DNA of 38,496 bases. Origin: JAKANT01 sp035502095. GTDB lineage: Bacteria > Pseudomonadota > Gammaproteobacteria > Burkholderiales > Burkholderiaceae_F. The stretch spans positions 1-38,496 of the forward strand of contig DATJUX010000042.1 of NCBI GenBank assembly GCA_035502095.1, in the 5' to 3' direction. Below the pieces are notes generated by a model, which was not told the origin of the DNA, did not search any database, and was given only the letters and a program-made list of their open reading frames with translations. Numbering within the stretch: the stretch's first letter is position 1; each line of letters starts with the position of its first letter. The position numbers were made by a program, and so were the translations under genes. Below are positions 26,167-34,464 of this stretch, one piece after another.

Positions 26167-26927
26167 CGCTTGGTGGTCGCATTCAGGCGTTCTTCGATCT
26201 TGCCCGCGGGCACGGCGCCGGGCAGCCGGCTGCCATCGACGAACACGATCGTCGGCGTGCCGCTTACGTCGAGCTTCTGGCCGAGTGCCAGCGTTTGTTG
26301 CAGCGGATGCTTGCAGTCCGCCGCCGCCGGCGGCGGCAGCTTGCCGTCGCCCATGTATTGATCCCACGCGGCGGCGCGATCCTTCGCGCACCAGATGTTC
26401 TTCGACTTCTCGAACGAGTCCTGCGACAGGATCGGATAGAGGAACGTGTAGATGGTCACGTCCGTCATCTTGCGCATGTCCTTGTAAAGGCGCTTGCAGT
26501 AAGGACAGTTCGGATCCTCGAACGTCACCATCACGCGGGCCCCTGAACCGCGCACGACCTTGACCGCCTGGTCGAGCGGCAGCGACTTGAAGTCGACGCG
26601 CAGCAGTTCGTCGCGACGCTTCTGCGTCAGGTCCTCGCGCGTCTTCGCGTCGATCACACGCCCGGCGAAGACGTAGTCGACGTTGGCGTCGACATAGAGC
26701 AGCTCGGCGCCAAGGGTCACTTCGTACAGGCCGAATGGTGTCTTCGTGACCGAGTCGGGCTTGGTGCCGATGCGCGCCTCGACGAGAGCCCGGATGCGAT
26801 CTTCGACCGACTGCGCCTTGGGCGCTTCGGTCGCCGCGCCCGCCTGCGCGGGCGCCTCCGGCGTCGCGGTTTGGGCCGTCGCCGCGCCGGCCACGAGCAG
26901 GAGAGCACCGATCCAACGTTTCAGCAT
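26163..26927 (-). CDS. dsbC: Thiol:disulfide interchange protein DsbC
   Basis: A 254-residue periplasmic disulfide isomerase. A signal peptide covers about 1-18 (ALLLVAGAATA), followed by an Ala/Pro-rich spacer. The N-terminal dimerisation domain (about 40-115) precedes a thioredoxin domain with the active site CPYC at 141-144 (FEDPNCPYCKRLY) and the cis-proline loop SGTPTIVFVDG. A second cysteine pair (C183-type in NIWCAKD and C in AADCKHP) matches the structural disulfide of DsbC. It follows the UbiH-like gene by 33 bases and is probably in the same operon. Confidence 0.95.
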   Translation of the reverse strand: MLKRWIGALLLVAGAATAQTATPEAPAQAGAATEAPKAQSVEDRIRALVEARIGTKPDSVTKTPFGLYEVTLGAELLYVDANVDYVFAGRVIDAKTREDLTQKRRDELLRVDFKSLPLDQAVKVVRGSGARVMVTFEDPNCPYCKRLYKDMRKMTDVTIYTFLYPILSQDSFEKSKNIWCAKDRAAAWDQYMGDGKLPPPAAADCKHPLQQTLALGQKLDVSGTPTIVFVDGSRLPGAVPAGKIEERLNATTKR

Positions 26928-26960
26928 CGCTTGTCCATTCCAATCACGAGAAACCCGCGT

Positions 26961-28151
26961 TCAGCCCAGTGCGTGACGGATCAACGCACGCTTGAGCGGC
27001 CCGATCTGGTTCACCAGCGCCATGCCGCCGTTGCGCAGCCGCCGGGCGATCGGGTCATCGACCTCGAAAAGCCGCGCCAGGCCGTCGGTCGTCATCCGCA
27101 TCAATCCGATCGGCTCGGCGCGCCGCCGGGCATAGCGTCGCAGGATTACCGGGTCGCCGGTGTCACGAAAAACCTCGCGGCCCGCCGTCACGGCAACCAA
27201 TTCGGACACGTCGGCAAGCCCGAGGTTCAATCCCTGGCCGGCCAGCGGATGCACCACGTGGGCGGCATCGCCGACCAACGCCACCCGGGGACCGACCAGG
27301 CGCGCCACTTTCAGCTGCCGCAAGGGGAAGCCCCGCGCGCGCCCTAACGGTGAGAGATCACCGAGCATCGCCGCCGTGCGGGCCGTCACCCGGCGCGCCA
27401 GGTCGTCGCTCTCGAGTTCGAGCAGCTTCGTCGCCAGTTCCGCCGGCGCCGACCAGACCAGCGACACGGCAGGTTCGCCCGCATGGTCCGGCAGCGGCAG
27501 GAGGGCGACCACCCCTTCGGCGGTGAACCACTGGAACGCCGTGCCGTCGTGTGCGCGCTGCGCGCGGAAGTTCGCGACCACGGCGGTCTGCCCATAGACG
27601 TGCTCCTCGGCCGAAATGCCGGCGGCGGCACGGACCGCGGAGCCGGCACCATCGGCCGCGACGACGAGCCGGGCCCCGATCGTGCGCCCGCCGGCCAGAT
27701 CGACTCGCGCGTCGCCGCCTTCGACGCGCATCGAAACAAATGACGCGATCTCGCGGTCCAGTCCCGCGGCAAACGCGCAGGCCGCAGTCAGTACCCGCAG
27801 CAGCTCGGCCTCCTCGCCGATCGTCGCCAGGCGCTCGACCGCCGCGCCGTAAGCATCGAAGTCCAGCTCGTCGCCCGCGTCGCCGAAGACCCGCATTCGG
27901 GCCACGGCCTGCATGCGTGCGGCATCGACGTGCGGCCAGACCCGCAGCCGGCCGAACAGGGCGATCGAAGATGGCGCGAGCGCATAAATGCGCTCGTCGA
28001 ACGGTGCGGCAGCGGAGCGGGCAAACACGCGGGGCGCGGGCCCGACGAGCGCGACCTGAAGGCCGGCGTGCGCGAAGCCGAGCGCCGCGGCCATGCCGGC
28101 CACGCCAGCACCGACGACGACGACGTCCTTCGTTTCAATTGCGGCACTCAT
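26961..28151 (-). CDS. FAD-dependent UbiH/UbiF/Coq6-family monooxygenase
   Basis: A 396-residue flavoprotein hydroxylase, probably for a ring hydroxylation step of ubiquinone synthesis. The FAD ADP-binding motif is VVVGAGVAGMAAALGFAHAG (11-30); the middle motif appears as LVVAADGAGSAVR (DG motif), and the second FAD motif as RVALVGDAAHVVHPLAGQGLNLGLAD, the UbiH/COQ6 signature. The ATG at 28151 is chosen over in-frame starts upstream because it begins just before the FAD motif. The Shine-Dalgarno is weak. Which ring position it hydroxylates cannot be told, so no symbol is given. Confidence 0.92.
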   Translation of the reverse strand: MSAAIETKDVVVVGAGVAGMAAALGFAHAGLQVALVGPAPRVFARSAAAPFDERIYALAPSSIALFGRLRVWPHVDAARMQAVARMRVFGDAGDELDFDAYGAAVERLATIGEEAELLRVLTAACAFAAGLDREIASFVSMRVEGGDARVDLAGGRTIGARLVVAADGAGSAVRAAAGISAEEHVYGQTAVVANFRAQRAHDGTAFQWFTAEGVVALLPLPDHAGEPAVSLVWSAPAELATKLLELESDDLARRVTARTAAMLGDLSPLGRARGFPLRQLKVARLVGPRVALVGDAAHVVHPLAGQGLNLGLADVSELVAVTAGREVFRDTGDPVILRRYARRRAEPIGLMRMTTDGLARLFEVDDPIARRLRNGGMALVNQIGPLKRALIRHALG

Positions 28152-28310
28152 GTCGGTCTTAACGCACGGGTCGATCGGCGCGGATTGACTATGGTCTCGG
28201 GCAGCGCGCCGCGTCGACATGATAGGCAGTCGGCCGCCGCTAGTGTGATCACTGCCCGACTCCCAGGGCATTCACCCTGCGCTCCTCGGGGCGCGAGGAT
28301 TAACTTAGCG

Positions 28311-29517
28311 TGGACCGCTCTGGCGGTCGAAGCGGAGGTCGTTGTGCGCGCGCGTGAGGCTGCGGAGCACCCCATCGCGCCCGGTCCGAGTTCGTGGCGA
28401 CGATGAGCCATGCCCTGCGCACGCCGCTGAACGCGATCCTCGGGTGCTCGCAACTGCTCGCCGGCGATCCCGCGGACGCGCTCACGGACGGGCAGCGCGA
28501 GCGCGTCGATCGCATTCACAGCGCGGGGCACCGCCTGTTGAGAAGGTGATCAACGATGTGCTGGACCTGTCGCGCATCGAAGCGGGTACGATGAGCGTGA
28601 CGGTCGAGGTGGTCGATGTGGCGCCTCTCATCACCTCGACGCTCGAGGCGCTGGCACCGGCGGCGGCCGAACGGGAGGTGACATTGGCTGCCGGGTTCGA
28701 AACAGACGCGCCGTCGCGGGTTTGGGGAGATCGTGCACGTCTGCGGCAGGTGCTGTCCAACCTGATTGCCAATGCCATCAAGTACAACCGCAGCGGCGGG
28801 CGCGTCGACATCGTTGCCCGTCGTGCTTCGCACGACCTCGCGCAGATCGTCGTGCGCGATACCGGTGTCGGCATGAGCGACGCCGAGATCAAGGGCCTCT
28901 TCCGGCCGTTCAATCGTGCCGCCCGCTCCACGGGAGAAGCGGGGGGCTCCGGGCTCGGCCTCGCGGTGGCCGCACGCCTGGTGGAGCAGATGCACGGCAC
29001 GCTGCACGTAACGAGCACGAAGGGCGTGGGCAGCGAGTTCTGCCTCGCGCTGCGCGAAGTGCCCGGCGGCGCTCGTCTGCGCGGAACACGCGGGGCGACG
29101 GTACGCGAGCCTGCCGTGCGCGAAGACGTGCGCGGCAGCGTGCTGTACATCGAAAGCAGCCCCGCGAACGGCAGGTTGGTCGAACAACTTCTGCATGGCC
29201 GGCCGAATGTGCGCCTCTACAAGGCGCCGGACGGTGCGACCGGGCTGGTGCTCGCTGCCGCGAGCCGGCCCCAGCTCATCCTCGTCGATCGTCGCTTGCC
29301 CGACATGGACGGGCTCGAAGTGCTGCGCCAGCTGCGTGCCCAGCCGCAGACGGCTCGCACGCCGTGCATCGCCCTCTCCGCGCCGGCGCTTCCGCCCGAG
29401 GCGGAGCGAGCCAAGTCGGGCGGCTTCGAACCTCATTGGACCAGGCCGCTCGACGCGCGCGAGTTCCTCGCCGGGATCGATGCATGGCTCGGCAGCGAGC
29501 CCGCAGCTCGTACCTGA
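28311..29517 (+). pseudogene. Frameshifted hybrid histidine kinase (HisKA-HATPase-receiver)
   Basis: Three frames must be joined to read a kinase. Frame 1 (28311 to about 28370) gives helical AEVVVRAREAAEH. Frame 2 then gives HRARSEFVATMSHALRTPLN, the phosphoacceptor HisKA segment, running to a TGA at 28547-28549. Frame 3, from about 28543, gives KVINDVLDLSRIEAG, then the HATPase boxes NLIANAIKYN, DTGVGM, GSGLGLAVAARLVE, and a C-terminal receiver with LVDRRLPDMDG. A CC insertion in the CCCC run near 28371 and an AG/GA insertion near 28541 would explain both shifts. The receiver is also weakened: YIES replaces the usual acidic pair and WTRPLD lacks the invariant lysine. No N-terminal sensor is found upstream. 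The stop lies one base before the intact kinase gene. Confidence 0.78.
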
Positions 29518-29518
29518 C

Positions 29519-30619
29519 ATGAACGACATCGACCCGCGGACCCACGCTGCCGAGGCATCGTTCCTCGACGGTTCGCGCGCTGACCGGCACGCGGCGCCCG
29601 CGGAGTGGCTGACGCTGCTCGACCAGTCGACCGGGCCCGCGTGCCTGGTCGATGCGGCGCTCAACGCGATCGCCGTCAACGCGGCCGCGGCGCAGGCGGG
29701 CTTGACGCCGGGGGCCGGAATCGACCACGTTCTTGCCGCACTCGCCGAGGCCCGTCCCGTGCACGACGCGCCGAGAACGGTGCGCTGGCAGCGGATCGGC
29801 GACCACCGGATCGCGGGCTGGCTGGTCGAGGCGTGCAGCGAGGAGCCGGGCACCGAAGCGGACTTGCAAGGAGAAAGCGGCGCGGCGACGACGCATCGGC
29901 TGGGGGCCAACAACCTGCACCTGCAGGAGGAGATCGGCCGGCGCCGCAAGCTCGAGCGCCAGATCCTCGCGGTGGCGGAGAGCGAGAAGCAGCGCATCAG
30001 CCTCGAACTGCACGATGGCCTCGGGCAGCACCTGACCGGTGTCTCGTTCGTCGCGCGCACGCTTGCCGACCGGCTGGGCAGCGCCGACCACGCCGAGGCC
30101 AAGGAAGCCGAATGGCTGGTGAAGCTGCTCAACGAGGCGATCATCCGCACGCGCGCGCTGGCGCGCGGCTTGTGGCCGGTCAGCCTGGAGCGCGACACGA
30201 TCGCGCATTCGATCCACAAGCTGGGCGAGGACCTCGAGTCGATCTTCGGGGTCTCGTGCACGGTGCAGATCGTCGACGAGCCGCGCATCCCGTCGCAGTT
30301 CGCGGCGCATCACGTGTTCCGCATCGTGCAGGAAGCGGCGACCAACGCCATCAAGCACGGCCACGCGCGGCGCCTGACGTTCCGTCTCGAAATAGTCGGC
30401 GATGATTTCGTGTTCTGCGTGATCAACGACGGACTGCCGCTCGATCCGGCGCAGCTCGCCGCCGGCGAAGGGCTCGGCGTCGTCGGCATGCGGCTGCGTG
30501 CCGAAGCCGTCGGCGGCCACCTGTCGATCGAACCGCTGCCGAGCGGCGGTTCGGAAGTGACGCTCGCACTACCCGGCGTTGCGGGCATGCATCGGTCCTG
30601 CAGGGGAGACCAACCGTGA
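29519..30619 (+). CDS. NarX/DegS-type sensor histidine kinase
   Basis: A 366-residue kinase. Residues about 25-105 form a degenerate PAS-like region (LLDQSTGPACLVDAALNAIAVN). A coiled coil at 130-160 leads into HisKA_3, with phosphoacceptor H165 in ISLELHDGLGQHL, the family signature. The HATPase_c domain has FRIVQEAATNAIKHGHA (N box) and GLGVVGMRLRAEAVGG. No transmembrane helices are visible, so it is cytoplasmic. It starts one base after the broken hybrid kinase stop and overlaps the response regulator by GTGA, so the two are a translationally coupled pair. Confidence 0.92.
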   Translation: MNDIDPRTHAAEASFLDGSRADRHAAPAEWLTLLDQSTGPACLVDAALNAIAVNAAAAQAGLTPGAGIDHVLAALAEARPVHDAPRTVRWQRIGDHRIAGWLVEACSEEPGTEADLQGESGAATTHRLGANNLHLQEEIGRRRKLERQILAVAESEKQRISLELHDGLGQHLTGVSFVARTLADRLGSADHAEAKEAEWLVKLLNEAIIRTRALARGLWPVSLERDTIAHSIHKLGEDLESIFGVSCTVQIVDEPRIPSQFAAHHVFRIVQEAATNAIKHGHARRLTFRLEIVGDDFVFCVINDGLPLDPAQLAAGEGLGVVGMRLRAEAVGGHLSIEPLPSGGSEVTLALPGVAGMHRSCRGDQP

Positions 30620-31272
30620 ATGATCAACACAAGGCGCGCATCATGATCGTCGACGATCATCCGATCGTCCGCCATGGCATCGCACAGCTGCTCAACGGCC
30701 AGACCGACATGGAGGTCGTCGCCGAGGCGGAGGACGCCGAGTCGGCGATGCGCCAGCTGCGCGACCAGACCTTCGAGCTGCTGATCGTCGACATCTCGAT
30801 GCCGGGCCTCTCAGGGCTCGACCTGATCCGGCGCATCAAGGCGAAAGATGCGCACCTGCCCATCCTCGTGCTCTCGATGCACGACGAATCGGTCTACGCC
30901 GAACGCGCGCTGGCCGCGGGCGCGCGCGGCTTCCTGATGAAGCACGAGGCGACCGACAAGCTGGTCTCGGCCGTGCGCAAGCTGCTGGGCGGCGGCGTCT
31001 ACCTCAGCCGCGCGCTCGAGGAGCGCATGTTCCAGACCTTCGTCGGCGGCCAGGTCGTCGACGAACCGTTGAAGCGCCTTACGGAACGCGAGTTCGAGGT
31101 CCTGCAGCTGATCGCGCAGGGCCTGACCTCGGCGCAGATCGCCAAGCGCATCAACCGCTCGATCAAGAGCGTCGAGGCCTATCGCACCGCCATCCGCTCC
31201 AAGCTCGGCGCCAAGTCGACCGTCGACCTGGCGCGCCTCGCGCTCGAGTATTTCCCGACCGCGCCGCGGTAG
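30616..31272 (+). CDS. LuxR/NarL-family response regulator
   Basis: A 218-residue DNA-binding regulator. The receiver has the acidic pair D13-D14 (IVDDHPIVR), phosphoacceptor D59 (LLIVDISMPGLSG), the conserved Ser in VLSMHD and lysine in FLMKHEATD. The LuxR helix-turn-helix is complete (LTEREFEVLQLIAQGLTSAQIAKRI). The start is GTG at 30616, overlapping the kinase stop (GTGA), with AGGGGAG at -9. It is the cognate partner of the kinase at 29519. Target genes are unknown; the beta-helix lipoprotein gene downstream is a candidate only by proximity. Confidence 0.94.
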   Translation: MNDQHKARIMIVDDHPIVRHGIAQLLNGQTDMEVVAEAEDAESAMRQLRDQTFELLIVDISMPGLSGLDLIRRIKAKDAHLPILVLSMHDESVYAERALAAGARGFLMKHEATDKLVSAVRKLLGGGVYLSRALEERMFQTFVGGQVVDEPLKRLTEREFEVLQLIAQGLTSAQIAKRINRSIKSVEAYRTAIRSKLGAKSTVDLARLALEYFPTAPR

Positions 31273-31413
31273 GTCGCCGGACCGGCGCGCGGTGCCGTCC
31301 GTTCGGATTCACCCGACGGCGGGGCGGGCGGCGCCGGTGCGTGCTCTATCGTTCGTCGATCCGGTGCCGGCTCGGTCGAGGCACCCCGACTCCCAACGTC
31401 AAGGTTGCGCCTC

Positions 31414-32718
31414 ATGGCTGGTCGCAAGATTCCGGCAATCCTTTTTTCTGCCTGCGTGAGCGTGGCGGTCAGCGGCTGCGGTGGCGGCGATTCGGCGACC
31501 GCTTCGCCTTCGCCCACACCCACTCCGTCGCCCACGCCGACTCCGTCACCGGCTCCCTCCCCCACTCCTTCCCCGACGCCGAGCCCGACACCGTCACCCA
31601 CGCCGTCACCCTCGATGGCATGCCCGACTCCGACCGGGCGCGTGCTCGCGGTCGGCCCCGGCAAGACGTACACGGTGCCGAGCCAGGCCGCGGCCGTGGC
31701 CCAGGACGGCGACACGATCCAGATCGACGCCGGCGACTACCAAGGCGACGTCGCGAGCTGGAACGCGAGCAACCTCACGATGTGCGGCATGGGCGGGCGC
31801 GCGCGCCTTTTCGCCAACGGCAACAACGCCGCGGGCAAAGGGATCTGGGTCCTGAACACGCCGACCGGCTCGACCACCACCGTGGTCAACGTCGAATTCC
31901 ACGACGCATCGGTACCGGACCAGAACGGCGCCGGCATCCGCTTCGAAACCGGCAACCTGACCCTGCGCAACACCGGCTTCTACGACAATGAAGACGGCGT
32001 GCTCGGCGGCGCCACGGGTACCACGGTGACGATCGAATACAGCGAGTTCGCGCACAACGGATTCGGCGACGGCCAGAGCCACAACATCTACATCAGCTAT
32101 GCCGACCTCGTTACGGTCACCGCGAGTTATTTCCACCATGCCAACGTCGGCCACAACTTCAAGAGCCGCGCCAAGGAAAATCACATCGAGGACAGCTATT
32201 TCCTTGACGGTACCGACGGCAACTCGAGCTACCTGCTCGACTTCTCGAACGGCGGGCTGGTCTACATGCGCGGCAACCTGCTGCAGAAGGGACCGAACGC
32301 GGAGAACTCGATCCTCGTGTCCTACAACGCCGAAGGCACCCACTGGGCGACCAACACGCTGACGATGGTGCACAACACGGTCGTCACCAACTACGGCAGC
32401 GGCACGTATCTCTACGTGCCCGGCAGCACGCAGGGCGTGACGCTCACCGCGAACCTGTTCGCGGGCAACGCCTCGCTGATATCCGGCGGCTTCGCATCCG
32501 CGTCGATCCTCCAGCAGAGCAACCTGATGACGGGCGCGGCCAACGTGCCGAACGCGGCCAACGCGCAGTTCTGGCCGGCGGCGTCGTATCTCAGCCAGAT
32601 CGTCCTTTCGACCGTGCCCGATCCGCAGTACACGAGCGATTCGCCGCAGCCGATGCAGCTGCGCGCGATCAATGCGGCGAATCCAAGGAATGTCGGCGCG
32701 CTGCAGTCGGCGCCGTAA
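31414..32718 (+). CDS. Lipoprotein with Ser/Pro/Thr linker and parallel beta-helix domain
   Basis: A 434-residue exported protein. The lipobox VAVSGC puts the modified cysteine at residue 22. Residues about 28-72 are a low-complexity linker of SPTP repeats, encoded by short tandem repeats at 31507-31612. The rest is a right-handed parallel beta-helix (pectate-lyase-like): repeated short strands such as NLTLRNTGFYDNEDGVLGG, VTIEYSEFAHNGFGDGQ and VTASYFHHANVGHNFKS, with Asn-rich turns. The start at 31414 has AAGG nine bases upstream. The fold is found in polysaccharide lyases, epimerases and surface adhesins; no catalytic set is recognised, so the activity is open. Confidence 0.82.
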   Translation: MAGRKIPAILFSACVSVAVSGCGGGDSATASPSPTPTPSPTPTPSPAPSPTPSPTPSPTPSPTPSPSMACPTPTGRVLAVGPGKTYTVPSQAAAVAQDGDTIQIDAGDYQGDVASWNASNLTMCGMGGRARLFANGNNAAGKGIWVLNTPTGSTTTVVNVEFHDASVPDQNGAGIRFETGNLTLRNTGFYDNEDGVLGGATGTTVTIEYSEFAHNGFGDGQSHNIYISYADLVTVTASYFHHANVGHNFKSRAKENHIEDSYFLDGTDGNSSYLLDFSNGGLVYMRGNLLQKGPNAENSILVSYNAEGTHWATNTLTMVHNTVVTNYGSGTYLYVPGSTQGVTLTANLFAGNASLISGGFASASILQQSNLMTGAANVPNAANAQFWPAASYLSQIVLSTVPDPQYTSDSPQPMQLRAINAANPRNVGALQSAP

Positions 32719-32727
32719 GGCACGGTT

Positions 32728-32798
32728 TGTCATTCCGGGCGAAGCGAGGAATCTCAGCCTTGGCACGGCTGAGTCCTCGCCTCCGGCCGGGAATGACA
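32728..32798. repeat. Long palindromic hairpin between convergent genes
   Basis: TGTCATTCCGGGCGAAGCGAG (from 32728) pairs imperfectly with the complement of CCTCGCCTCCGGCCGGGAATGACA (to 32798); the centre holds a perfect CTCAGCC/GGCTGAG stem with a 7-base loop. The outer arms resemble those of the repeat at 14760-14932. It sits 9 bases before the nuclease stop and after the beta-helix gene, so it may terminate both transcripts. Likely a dispersed palindromic repeat. Confidence 0.62.
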
Positions 32799-32807
32799 CC
32801 ACAGCCG

Positions 32808-34373
32808 CTACGACTCGCTCTTCAGCGCCCCCACCTGCTCGAACAGCGTCTCCGTCTGCCGGGTGATCTGCTCGGCCATGATGCGCGCGCGATTGTCGAT
32901 GCGCTCGGCCGCGCGGTTGACCGTCTGCGCACTGGTGCGAATTTCGTCGAAGCCCTCGACCTGCTTCGTGATCGCCGCGATCGCCGCATCGATCTTCTGC
33001 ATGCTCGCCGCTTCCACGCTCGAGCGACGCCCGGCGCGCACCGACAGGGCCTTGGCGCAAGCCAGCGCCGCGAGCAGCACGACGTCGCTCGTTTCGTCGT
33101 CGGCATCCCAGACCACGATGACGTCCTGGCCGTGCCGCGCGAGCGGCTCGATGCCCGGCGGGGCGGTCTTCTTCGAATGCACGAACACGCAGATGCCGGC
33201 GCCGCGGTTGCTGCGTGCGGTGTCCGCCTCCACGAGGGTGGCGGGCAGGCGATAGGACGCATCTTCCTTCGCTTCGACGACGATGCGTGCGCCGGGTGCT
33301 GCACAGTCCTCCGATAGCGTGATCACGAAGTCGCCGGTCTTGCTGCGCGGGATGTTCCCGGTCATGCTGCTCACGCACTCGATCACGTCGCCGGCGGGCT
33401 GAACCAGCCGCCGCAGCGCCTCGCCGACCGCTTCCTCGAACACGCGGCCGTGCGTCGTCGAGCGCGCCTGTTCGGTGCGCCGCGCATCGATGCGCTCGAG
33501 AATCCGCAGCACCCGATCCTGGAAACCCTGCGCCTGCGCACGTTGCGTCTCGTAGTGGTCGTTGACGATGCGGGCGAGGCGCGACAGCGCCGAGCCCTGG
33601 TTGTCGAGCGAGAACTCGCTGGTAATCTGCTGCTGCGCCTTCTGCACCTGGCCGACGAGACGCGACAGCGCGCCGTCCTCGTTGTCGAGCGAAAACTCGT
33701 CGACCACCGCTTCGACCTGTTCGGCCAGCGCCTTCTGCAGGTCGCCGTGCCTGGCACTCAGTTCTCCGAGCAGGCGCCGCAGCGCGCCGTGTTCGTTGTC
33801 GAGGCTGAACTGCGCCAGCACGGCATCCGATTGCGCCTTGAGCGTGTTGTCGATGCCGGCGCGGATCGACGCGACCAGCTGGTTGCCCTCGCCCGGCGCC
33901 AGCAGCGCGAGCAGCGGGCTGTTCTCGCCCAGGTGCGTGGTGAGGATCTCGTCGATGCCGCGGCCGGCGTCCGCGACCTTGCGCTGGATCACGCCCGCAA
34001 GTTCGCCGTCTTCCGCCACGAGGCGCGCGACCCGGTCGCTGAACTGCCCCGAGCGCGGATCGAAGTAGTTGGCGAGCGTCCGGCCGACGATGGAGTCGAC
34101 CAGCTCGCGATGCTTCTCCAGCCGCTCGCCGAGCAGGGCAAGCAGCCGCTCCGACTCGCCGCGCACCGCGGCCGCATCGACCGTGCCGCGCGCCGCGCGC
34201 AGGGCGAGCACACCCACCTTCAGCGCCGTCAGGGCAAACTGCCCGCGCGGCCGGCCCTCCTCGTGCTCGAGCAGCGCCTCGGCCGTCTCGGCGTCGGCGA
34301 CCACGAGGTTGAGGTAGAGCGGTGTCAGGGCGCTCGAGGCCTCGATGTGTGCGGGGAAAACGGGCTCGTTCAC
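32808..34373 (-). CDS. Coiled-coil protein with FSLDN repeats and PD-(D/E)xK nuclease-like domain
   Basis: A 521-residue protein of no recognised named family. The first 180 residues are helical. Three repeats follow, each FSLDN(E/Q) plus a GALSRL-type helix, at 189, 227 and 254, with coiled coil between and after them. Residues about 308-430 look like a Mrr/RmuC-type nuclease: GRVFEEAVGEAL helix, then GDF with D348, and VVEAKE with E367 and K369, the D-x(18)-E-x-K spacing of PD-(D/E)xK enzymes. The C-terminus is again helical. The GTG at 34373 is preferred to the TTG at 34406 because CGGAGG lies seven bases before it. It is the last gene after the WYL regulator and NERD helicase. Confidence 0.75.
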   Translation of the reverse strand: MNEPVFPAHIEASSALTPLYLNLVVADAETAEALLEHEEGRPRGQFALTALKVGVLALRAARGTVDAAAVRGESERLLALLGERLEKHRELVDSIVGRTLANYFDPRSGQFSDRVARLVAEDGELAGVIQRKVADAGRGIDEILTTHLGENSPLLALLAPGEGNQLVASIRAGIDNTLKAQSDAVLAQFSLDNEHGALRRLLGELSARHGDLQKALAEQVEAVVDEFSLDNEDGALSRLVGQVQKAQQQITSEFSLDNQGSALSRLARIVNDHYETQRAQAQGFQDRVLRILERIDARRTEQARSTTHGRVFEEAVGEALRRLVQPAGDVIECVSSMTGNIPRSKTGDFVITLSEDCAAPGARIVVEAKEDASYRLPATLVEADTARSNRGAGICVFVHSKKTAPPGIEPLARHGQDVIVVWDADDETSDVVLLAALACAKALSVRAGRRSSVEAASMQKIDAAIAAITKQVEGFDEIRTSAQTVNRAAERIDNRARIMAEQITRQTETLFEQVGALKSES

Positions 34374-34464
34374 CGGTGCCTCCGACTGGTTGCTGGAGGC
34401 ATTCAAGCAGGGGGCGGGCTCATGGGATGAGCCTGGGGTGCGGAGTCGGGTGCTTGTGCAGTGC

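Noticed and set aside
28313..28328. GACCGC/GCGGTC hairpin at the start of the broken kinase
   Set aside because: A 6-bp stem in GC-rich DNA is not unusual, and it lies in formerly coding sequence.
31507..31612. Short tandem repeats that could be taken for a CRISPR or minisatellite
   Set aside because: The units are codons for a Ser-Pro-Thr-Pro linker in frame with a lipoprotein, with no spacers.
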